Source: Terrabacter sp. MAHUQ-38 (GTDB lineage Bacteria; Actinomycetota; Actinomycetes; Actinomycetales; Dermatophilaceae). From it: a stretch of 64,000 bases of DNA. Positions 58,110 through 64,000 of the stretch are shown here, in pieces. Each line of letters starts with the position of its first letter. Position 1 is the stretch's first letter. The DNA is taken from NCBI RefSeq assembly GCF_014518425.1, contig NZ_JACVCU010000001.1, positions 310,001 through 374,000 of the forward strand, read 5' to 3'. The notes under the pieces were generated by a model, which was not told the origin of the DNA, made no database searches, and saw nothing but the letters and a program-made list of their open reading frames with translations. A program made the position numbers and the translations under genes.

Positions 58110-59602
58110 CCCGGCGCGACTCCGCCATCGACACGGCCCTCGGTCGGCTGCCCGCCGAGCCGGAGCAGCCCGGCGGCACGGTGCTGCCGAGGCTCGTCGT
58201 CGCCGCACCCGGCTCGGGCCACGGCAAGACGACGGTCGCGACCGGGCTCATGGCCGCACTGCGCGAACGGGGGCTCGAGGTCACGGGCTTCAAGGTCGGG
58301 CCGGACTTCATCGACCCCGGCTACCACTCGCTCGCGACGGGGCGGCCGGGGCGCAACCTCGACCCGTTCCTCTGCGGCGCCGCCAGCGTCGCGCCGCTGC
58401 TCGTGCACGGCGCCTCGGCCGACGGGCCCACCGACGTCGCCGTCCTCGAGGGCGTCATGGGCCTCTTCGACGGGCGCATCGGCAGCGACGGCTTCGCCTC
58501 GACGGCGCACGTGGCCACGCTGACGCGTACGCCGGTCGTGATCGCTCTCGACGTGAGCCACATGACGCGCACGGCGGCAGCGATCGTCCACGGGCTCGCG
58601 ACCTTCGAGCCGGGCGTGCGGGTCGCCGGCGTCGTGCTCAACAAGGCGGCATCGGGAAGGCACGTGCGCGAGGTGTGGTCGGCCCTCGACGCGACGGGCG
58701 TGCCTGTGCTCGGCGTGCTCCCACGCGACGCGGGCATCGAGGCGCCCTCGCGCCACCTCGGTCTCGTGCCGGCGGCCGAGCGCGACGAGGCCGCCCGCTC
58801 CGTCGAGCTGCTCGCGGAGCGGGTCGCCGAGCACGTCGACCTCGACCAGGTGCTCGCGATCGCCCGCTCGGCGCCCGAGCTCGACGCCCCCGCCTGGGAC
58901 GCCGTCGCAGCCCTCGGTGACGCCGCCCGCCCCGACCTGCCGACAGACTCGCAGCCCGTCGTGGCGGTGGCGGGTGGCCGGGCCTTCACGTTCCGTTACA
59001 CCGAGACCGACGAGCTGCTGCGGGCCGCCGGGCTCGAGCCCGTCGTCTTCGACCCGCTCACCGCGCCGAGCCTGCCGCGCGGGACCGCTGGCCTCTACCT
59101 CGGCGGCGGGTTCCCGGAGGTGCACGCCGAGGAGCTCTCGGCCAACGGGACGCTTCGCGGCGAGGTCCTGCGTGCGGTGCGGGCCGGGCTGCCGACCGTC
59201 GCCGAGTGCGCCGGGATGCTCTACCTCTGCGGCGCCGTGGACGGCGCCGCGATGGTCGGCGCGATCCCGGCCGACGCCGCCATGGGCCCGCGACTCACCC
59301 TCGGCTACCGCAGCGCGATCGCGCCCGGCGACTCGGTGCTCGCGGTGGCGGGCCGGCGGGTCACGGGCCACGAGTTCCACCGCACGACGGTGACGCCTGA
59401 TCCCGGCGCGAGCCCGGCGGCGTGGCTGCTCGACGGGACGCCCGACGGCTTCGCCCTCGACCCGGCCGGCACAGGGCGCGCGACGCTGCACGCGTCGTAC
59501 CTCCACACCCACTGGGCGGGTCACCCCCAGCTCGCCGCGTCCTTCGCCGACGCCGTCCACGCGTATGCCGCCGCCCCCGGGTCCCGGAGCAAGGCGTCGT
59601 GA
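58106..59602 (+). CDS. cobB: Cobyrinic/hydrogenobyrinic acid a,c-diamide synthase CobB (CbiA)
   Basis: 498 residues from GTG at 58106 (overlap with cobO). The N-terminal ATP domain has GSGHGKTT at about 36-43 and FKVGPDFIDPGYHS, diagnostic for CobB/CbiA. The C-terminal glutamine amidotransferase has its Cys in TVAECAGMLYLCG and a GHEFHRTTV segment. It amidates the a and c acetates using glutamine and ATP. Since CobN and aerobic enzymes are present, hydrogenobyrinic acid is the likely substrate. Confidence 0.95.
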   Translation: MTRRDSAIDTALGRLPAEPEQPGGTVLPRLVVAAPGSGHGKTTVATGLMAALRERGLEVTGFKVGPDFIDPGYHSLATGRPGRNLDPFLCGAASVAPLLVHGASADGPTDVAVLEGVMGLFDGRIGSDGFASTAHVATLTRTPVVIALDVSHMTRTAAAIVHGLATFEPGVRVAGVVLNKAASGRHVREVWSALDATGVPVLGVLPRDAGIEAPSRHLGLVPAAERDEAARSVELLAERVAEHVDLDQVLAIARSAPELDAPAWDAVAALGDAARPDLPTDSQPVVAVAGGRAFTFRYTETDELLRAAGLEPVVFDPLTAPSLPRGTAGLYLGGGFPEVHAEELSANGTLRGEVLRAVRAGLPTVAECAGMLYLCGAVDGAAMVGAIPADAAMGPRLTLGYRSAIAPGDSVLAVAGRRVTGHEFHRTTVTPDPGASPAAWLLDGTPDGFALDPAGTGRATLHASYLHTHWAGHPQLAASFADAVHAYAAAPGSRSKAS

Positions 59603-60675
59603 GCGGCGCGGCCGGTGACACCGGCGTCGACCTGCACCACCACGGCGACCGCGACGTCGCGCCCGGCCTGACAGACCTCGCCGTCAACGTCCGGCTCCCG
59701 GCTCCGCCGCCGTGGCTGGCGGATGTCATCGCGGGCTCCCTCCGCGACCTCGGCCGCTACCCCGACCCGGCGCCGGCGGTCGCGGCCATCGCTGCACGGC
59801 ACCGCGTGCCGCCGGAGTGCGTGCTGCCGACGGCCGGCGCCGCCGAGGCGTTCACGCTGCTCGCCCGGGCGATCCCGGGTGAGCGGCCGGTGGCCGTCCA
59901 TCCGCAGTTCACCGAGCCGGAGGCAGCGCTGGCCGCGGCGGGCAGGCCTGTCGACCGGCTTGTCCTGCAGCACAGTTCGGGCTTCCGGCTCGACCCGGCC
60001 GACTTCGCCGGTGGCGGCCCACACGCCCACGCCGACCTCGTCGTCGTCGGCAACCCCACGAACCCGACGGGCGTGCTCCACCGGTCAGCAGACCTGCGAG
60101 CGACGCGGTCGCCGGGGCGCGTCGTCGTCGTCGACGAGGCCTTCATGGACGCCGTGCCGGGAGAACCCGAGTCGGTCATCGGCGCGGACCTGGACGGGCT
60201 GCTCGTCGTCCGGTCGCTGACCAAGACGTGGGGGCTGGCGGGACTGCGCGCCGGCTACGTCGTCGGTGACGCGCGGCTCGTCGCGCGACTGCGCGCCGCG
60301 CAGCCACCGTGGTCGGTCTCGAGCCCGTCCATCGCGGCCACGGTCGCCTGTCTCTCCGAGCGCGCACTCGCCGAGGCGGAGGCGGCTGCCGTGTCCACGG
60401 TTCACGACCGGGACGTCCTCGTCCGCGAGCTCGCTGCCGTGGGTCTCACGACTGTCGCACCGTCGACCGCTCCGTTCGTCCTCGTGGACACGTCGCCGCT
60501 GGGTGCCGGTTCGGTGCGCGAGGACCTCGCAGGGCTCGGTTTCGCCGTCCGTCGCGGCGAGACGTTCCCCGGCCTCGGGCCGACCTGGGTGCGGCTCGCC
60601 GTCCGTGGCCCTGCCACGTCGCGGGCGGTCGCCGCGGCGTTCGACGACCTGAGGAGGGTGCGCCGTGTCGCCTGA
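59599..60675 (+). CDS. cobC: Rv2231c/CobC-type PLP-dependent aminotransferase (threonine-phosphate decarboxylase-like)
   Basis: 358 residues from GTG at 59599 (overlap with cobB). Fold type I PLP enzyme of the histidinol-phosphate aminotransferase group: NPTNPTGVL, VVVDEAFMDAVPGE and the PLP lysine in SLTKTWGLAGLRAGY. The Rv2231c/CobC branch makes the aminopropanol-phosphate linker for adenosylcobinamide phosphate. It overlaps cobA by 11 bp. A histidine-biosynthesis role is less likely given the location. Confidence 0.9.
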   Translation: MSGAAGDTGVDLHHHGDRDVAPGLTDLAVNVRLPAPPPWLADVIAGSLRDLGRYPDPAPAVAAIAARHRVPPECVLPTAGAAEAFTLLARAIPGERPVAVHPQFTEPEAALAAAGRPVDRLVLQHSSGFRLDPADFAGGGPHAHADLVVVGNPTNPTGVLHRSADLRATRSPGRVVVVDEAFMDAVPGEPESVIGADLDGLLVVRSLTKTWGLAGLRAGYVVGDARLVARLRAAQPPWSVSSPSIAATVACLSERALAEAEAAAVSTVHDRDVLVRELAAVGLTTVAPSTAPFVLVDTSPLGAGSVREDLAGLGFAVRRGETFPGLGPTWVRLAVRGPATSRAVAAAFDDLRRVRRVA

Positions 60676-61693
60676 GCTGAGCTTCGCCGACCTGTCGGTG
60701 CTCGTCGCCCGCGTCGTGCCGCACACCGTCGCCACGGTGCACGCGCTCCTGCGTGACGGCGCGCGCGTCACCATCGGGGCCGACCTCGACGATCTGCCGA
60801 CCTCGCTGCGCGACCTCGTGGAGCGTGGCCTGGTCGCCGTCGAGCCTGACGCCGAGCCGGAAACGTTCGACGTGGTGCTCCGCGCCGACGTCTCCACGTC
60901 GCCGTCCCCGCCGGTCGGGCCCGCGACGGACGAGGAAGCCCACGAGGCCGGCGGGCGCTCCTCCGTCGGCACGGTGACCCTGCTCGGCGGCGGCCTCGGA
61001 GACCCGGGCCTGCTCACCGTCGCGGGCATCGAGGCGATCCGCGCGGCCGACGTCATCGTCCACGACCGCCTCGCGCCGCTGAGCGCCCTGCGGCACGCGC
61101 GTGACGACGTGCGGGTGATCGACGTCGGCAAGATCCCGAGGGGCGACTTCACGCCGCAGGAGCGGATCAACGAGATCCTCGTCGAGCACGCTCTCGCCGG
61201 CCGGAACGTCCTGCGCCTCAAGGGCGGGGACAACTTCGTCTTCGGACGTGGCGGCGAGGAGGCCGAGGCGTGCACGGCCCAGGGCATCCCCGTCGTCGTC
61301 CTGCCGGGCATCTCGTCGAGCATCGCCGCACCGGCTCTCGCCGGGATCCCGGTCACGCACCGCACGCTGGTCCAGGGCTTCACCGTCGTCAGCGGCCACG
61401 TGCCGCCCGGCGACCCGCGCAGCACCCTCGACTGGGGCGCCATCTCCCGCAGCGGCACGACGGTCGTCGTCCTCATGGGCGTGGCAACGCTGGGCGCGAT
61501 CGCCGAGACCCTTGTCGCAGAAGGTCGCTCACCGCTCACGCCCGCGGCTGTGGTAGCCGACGCGGGGTTGCCGAGCATGCGCACCGTGCGCGCGCCCCTC
61601 GCCGAGATCGACGCGGCCGCCCGGCGCGAGGGCCTGGGCGCACCCGCCGTCGTCGTCATCGGCGACGTCGCGGCCCTCGACGTCACCCGATGA
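60665..61693 (+). CDS. cobA: Uroporphyrinogen-III C-methyltransferase CobA with N-terminal extension
   Basis: 342 residues from GTG at 60665. Residues ~100-342 are a complete SUMT: VTLLGGGLGDPGLLTVAG, VIDVGKIPRG, RLKGGDNFVFGRGGEE and LPGISSSIAAPALAGIPVTHR (abridged). It makes precorrin-2 from uroporphyrinogen III. The first ~95 residues (LSVLVARVVPHTVATVHALLRDGARVTI, abridged) look like a degenerate strand-helix-strand remnant of a siroheme-synthase CysG-N Rossmann domain, without a glycine-rich loop. Overlaps cobC by 11 bp and cobD by 4 bp. Confidence 0.93.
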   Translation: MSPELSFADLSVLVARVVPHTVATVHALLRDGARVTIGADLDDLPTSLRDLVERGLVAVEPDAEPETFDVVLRADVSTSPSPPVGPATDEEAHEAGGRSSVGTVTLLGGGLGDPGLLTVAGIEAIRAADVIVHDRLAPLSALRHARDDVRVIDVGKIPRGDFTPQERINEILVEHALAGRNVLRLKGGDNFVFGRGGEEAEACTAQGIPVVVLPGISSSIAAPALAGIPVTHRTLVQGFTVVSGHVPPGDPRSTLDWGAISRSGTTVVVLMGVATLGAIAETLVAEGRSPLTPAAVVADAGLPSMRTVRAPLAEIDAAARREGLGAPAVVVIGDVAALDVTR

Positions 61694-62643
61694 GCCGACC
61701 GCTCGGGCTCGTACTCGGCTGGGCCCTCGACCAGGCGGTCGGCGACCCGCGTCGCTGGCACCCGGTGGCCGGGTTCGGGTCGGCCGCGATTCTGCTCGAG
61801 AAGCAGACATATGCCGCCCGCCGCGCCCCCGGCGTCGCCCACGTGGCGCTCCTGGTGGCCGGGGCGGCGGGGCTCGGCGTCGTCACCGAGCGGGCGACCC
61901 GGCGCCGCGGAGTCGCCCACACGGTCGCGACCGCCGCGGCGACGTGGGCCGTTCTCGGCGGCTGCTCCCTGATCCGGGAGGCCGAGACCATCGACGGGCA
62001 GCTGCGGCACGCCGACCTCGACGCCGCCCGCAGCCAGGTGCGCAACCTCGTCGGGCGCGACACGTCCGGGCTCGCCGCCGACGAGGTGGCGCGCGCCTGC
62101 ATCGAGTCGCTCGCCGAGAACACGTCGGACGCGGTCGTCGCTCCCCTGTTGTGGGGCGGGCTCCTCGGGGTCCCCGGTCTGCTCACCTACCGGGCCGTCA
62201 ACACCCTCGACGCGATGATCGGGCACCGCAATGAGCGCTACCGCGAGTTCGGCTGGGCTGCAGCAAAGCTCGACGACGTCGCGAACTGGTTGCCGGCCCG
62301 GGTTGCCGGTGCCCTGACCCTCGTCGCCGGCGGGTCGCGTGAGCGGGCTCTCGCGGGCTGGGACGCCATCCGGCGTGACGCACCGGCCCACCCGAGCCCG
62401 AACGGCGGCGTCGTCGAGGCGGCGTTCGCGGGGGTCCTGGGGGTGCGGCTGGGTGGCTCCAACGTCTACGACGGACGGGTCGAGGACCGCGGCACGCTCG
62501 GCACGGGCTCGCCGGCCGGAGCACGCGACATCGCGCCGGCCTCCCGGCTCGCCCGTCGCGTCGCAGCGGGGTCACTCGCCGTCGCGACCCTGCTCAGCCT
62601 TGGGCACCGGAGTCATCGAGCACGACCTCGTCCCCCACGCTGA
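61690..62643 (+). CDS. cobD: Adenosylcobinamide-phosphate synthase CobD (CbiB)
   Basis: 317 residues from ATG overlapping the cobA stop (ATGA). Family features are GWALDQAVGDPRRWHPVAGFG at the start, ESLAENTSDAVVAPLLWGGLLGVPG (abridged) and YRAVNTLDAMIGHRNERYREFGWAAAKLDDVANWLPAR (abridged). Several membrane helices are present. It joins the aminopropanol-phosphate arm to cobyric acid in the membrane. Its last 50 bp overlap the antisense MOSC gene, and its Arg/His/Pro-rich tail is probably dispensable. Confidence 0.94.
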   Translation: MSRPLGLVLGWALDQAVGDPRRWHPVAGFGSAAILLEKQTYAARRAPGVAHVALLVAGAAGLGVVTERATRRRGVAHTVATAAATWAVLGGCSLIREAETIDGQLRHADLDAARSQVRNLVGRDTSGLAADEVARACIESLAENTSDAVVAPLLWGGLLGVPGLLTYRAVNTLDAMIGHRNERYREFGWAAAKLDDVANWLPARVAGALTLVAGGSRERALAGWDAIRRDAPAHPSPNGGVVEAAFAGVLGVRLGGSNVYDGRVEDRGTLGTGSPAGARDIAPASRLARRVAAGSLAVATLLSLGHRSHRARPRPPR

Positions 62644-63046
62644 TCCGACCCGAGGTCAGCAGGCGGAACACCGTGCCCGCACGGTTGTGCAGTGCTCGTG
62701 CCGCACCGGGGCCGAGGTTGTCGTCGAGGAGCCGGCAGGGCGCAGCGATGCGTACGACCTCGAGCTCGACGTCGCCGATCGTCACGTGAGTCCCCGGCTG
62801 CGTCGGGATGTCGCCACCCGAGATCGTGATGTTGCGCCGGGTCAGGCCCGCCTCGACCGGTCGCCCGAGATCGGCGGCGGCGGCCTCGAGGTCGAGCGCC
62901 GACTGCAGTGTCACGTGCCGGTGCTTGCTGCCGTGGTAGCGGTCCCCGACGAGACCCGCGCCGGCCTCGGCCTCGACGCTCGTCACGGACTTCGTCGGCA
63001 GGCGCCGACCCGGGGCGAGGTGGATCGCCACGACGGTGGGCGTCAC
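62594..63046 (-). CDS. MOSC-domain protein
   Basis: 150 residues from GTG, overlapping the VOC gene stop (GTGA). MOSC fold with AGLVGDRYHG, TRRNITISGGDI and the Cys in RIAAPCRLLDD, expected to carry sulfur or bind a molybdenum cofactor-type ligand. Stand-alone MOSC proteins of this size (~150-160 aa) are linked to sulfur transfer or Moco-dependent reduction. Tail-to-tail with cobD, overlapping by 50 bp. Confidence 0.87.
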   Translation of the reverse strand: MTPTVVAIHLAPGRRLPTKSVTSVEAEAGAGLVGDRYHGSKHRHVTLQSALDLEAAAADLGRPVEAGLTRRNITISGGDIPTQPGTHVTIGDVELEVVRIAAPCRLLDDNLGPGAARALHNRAGTVFRLLTSGRISVGDEVVLDDSGAQG

Positions 63047-63429
63047 GACAGCAGGTCCCAGCGGTTGCCGGCCACGTCGCGGAAGACCGCCACCCAGCCG
63101 TAGTCCTCCTTCCGCGGTGGCCGCACGATCTCGGCTCCGGCCTCACGCAGCCGCTCGAGCGTCGCGTCGAAGTCGTCGACGCGCAGGAACAGCCCGACCC
63201 GGCCGGCCCACTGTTCACCGACGACAGCCTCCTGCACGGGACCGTCGGCCCGCGCGAGCAGCAGACCGGTGCCACCGCCCGGTGGCCGCACGACCACCCA
63301 CCGCTTGGGTCGGCCGTCGGTCGTCGTCGACGGCGAGTCCTCGGCCAGCTCGAAACCGAGCACGCCGGTGTAGAAGCCGATCGCGGAGTCGTAGTCGTCG
63401 ACGACGACGGTGACGAGGTCGAGATGCAT
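63043..63429 (-). CDS. VOC-family (glyoxalase/bleomycin-resistance-like) protein
   Basis: 128 residues. Two beta-alpha-beta-beta-beta modules: HLDLVTVVVDDYDSAIGFYTGVLGF and GLFLRVDDFDATLERLREAGAEIV (abridged), ending VFRDVAGNRWDLLS. Candidate metal ligands are His2 and the Glu/Asp positions near strand ends; the second-module Asp-Pro-Glu is replaced, so catalytic status is uncertain. Coupled to the MOSC gene by a 4-bp overlap. Confidence 0.87.
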   Translation of the reverse strand: MHLDLVTVVVDDYDSAIGFYTGVLGFELAEDSPSTTTDGRPKRWVVVRPPGGGTGLLLARADGPVQEAVVGEQWAGRVGLFLRVDDFDATLERLREAGAEIVRPPRKEDYGWVAVFRDVAGNRWDLLS

Positions 63430-63438
63430 GACGTCAGG

Positions 63439-64000
63439 CTAGGCGTCCGGCTCGGGCTGGGCGGGCACGGGTGGGATGCGTAGCCCCGCCGGCGGTGCGC
63501 CGTGCTCGCGCTCGTACCAGGCGGCATACCCTGCGACGGCCGTCGGGAGGGTCGGGAAGATGAGGTCGCGCCCGACGTCGTCGAGGAAGCCGGCAGCGTC
63601 GAGCGAGACCCGCAGGTCCTCCTTGACGCGGGCCATCGCGAAGACGACCCCACGGTCCTCCAGGGCCCGGCGCAGCGACTCGAGGGCGTCGACCGCGGTG
63701 AGGTCGACCTCGGTGTTGGCCTCGGCGTTGAGCAGGAACCACGCGACGTCACCCTGAGCCTCGGCAGCGTCGGCGACCGCGAGAGCCCGCGTCATGAAGT
63801 CGTCGGAGTTGGCGAAGAACAGCGGCGAGTCGTAGCGGTAGACGACGAGGCCCGGCACCTGCACCGCGTCGGGGTGGTCGTCGATGTCGTGCATGCCCGC
63901 CACATCAGGCACGTAGCCGAGCACGCCGTCGTGCGGATGGACGATGCGCCGCAGCAGGTCGAGCACCGACAGGGCGATGGCCGCCCCGATGCCGGGAAGC
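63439..64000 (-). CDS. SulP-family anion transporter, C-terminal STAS domain (truncated at the window edge)
   Basis: The frame is open to base 64000; about 186 residues are visible. The first visible residues (PGIGAAIALSVLDLLRRI) are the last membrane helix of a SulP transporter, followed by HPHDGVLGYVPDVAGMHDIDDHPDAVQVPG (abridged) and a STAS domain with VYRYDSPLFFANSDDF and EANTEVDLTAVDALESL. The membrane domain lies beyond the window. SulP proteins carry sulfate, bicarbonate or other anions; the specificity is not visible. Confidence 0.9.
   Translation of the reverse strand, partial: LPGIGAAIALSVLDLLRRIVHPHDGVLGYVPDVAGMHDIDDHPDAVQVPGLVVYRYDSPLFFANSDDFMTRALAVADAAEAQGDVAWFLLNAEANTEVDLTAVDALESLRRALEDRGVVFAMARVKEDLRVSLDAAGFLDDVGRDLIFPTLPTAVAGYAAWYEREHGAPPAGLRIPPVPAQPEPDA

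Overview
The window is a 64 kb piece of a high-GC (roughly 70% or more) chromosome. GTG starts are common, gene pairs overlap by 4 bp (ATGA/GTGA), and intergenic gaps are short. Several gene sets are typical of Actinomycetota: efeUOB iron uptake under an IdeR/DtxR-type box, an F420-linked LLM oxidoreductase and a deazaflavin (DDN-like) protein, the pheA / DUF4446 / glycosyltransferase / DUF5926 neighbourhood, and aerobic cobalamin genes with cbtAB. The gene content suggests a Micrococcales member, possibly Intrasporangiaceae, but no rRNA or tRNA gene is present to confirm that. I saw no insertion sequence, prophage, CRISPR array or origin.

Layout. 1-1021: truncated diacylglycerol-kinase-family gene. 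1046-4457: efeB, efeO and efeU (minus strand) behind an iron box. 4573-7608: DUF2461 protein, amidohydrolase and FAD monooxygenase. 7755-19713: an aldarate catabolism island. It holds galactarate/talarate dehydratase, a FadR-type regulator, a glucarate-dehydratase paralogue, a universal stress protein, a tripartite tricarboxylate-type transporter (tctC-tctB-tctA), a LysR regulator, kdgD, alpha-ketoglutaric semialdehyde dehydrogenase and glucarate dehydratase. Together these convert glucarate or galactarate to 2-oxoglutarate, and both regulators have recognisable candidate operators. 19823-25177: a four-gene minus-strand operon with a cytoplasmic subtilisin (S8) carrying five YWGG repeats, an ECF-like sigma factor, a small protein and a TPR-CHAT caspase-like protein. 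This is the most unusual system in the window.

25586-35840: mixed housekeeping genes. They include a peptidoglycan-binding lipoprotein, pheA, DUF4446, a 730-residue membrane protein, a 5'-truncated SRPBCC gene, a GT2 glycosyltransferase, DUF5926, a P-loop-kinase/LLM fusion, an RsbW-like kinase, a PadR regulator with a large operator, and a DDN-like protein.

35897-62643: cobalamin biosynthesis in blocks broken by unrelated genes. The blocks are cobQ and cobF (fused to a GNAT domain); cobN; cobG-cobH-cobIJ; cbtB-cbtA-ferredoxin and cobM/cobL; and chelatase AAA/VWA-cobO-cobB-cobC-cobA-cobD. Three cobalamin riboswitches precede cobN, cbtB and the AAA/VWA chelatase gene. cobK and the lower-ligand and nucleotide-loop genes (cobU/S/T) are not in this window. 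62594-64000: MOSC protein, VOC protein and the C-terminal part of a SulP transporter running off the end.

Genome-scale signal: the heptamer GGCATAC/GTATGCC occurs 32 times by hand count, against roughly six expected from base composition. It falls in all kinds of genes and in four intergenic spots.
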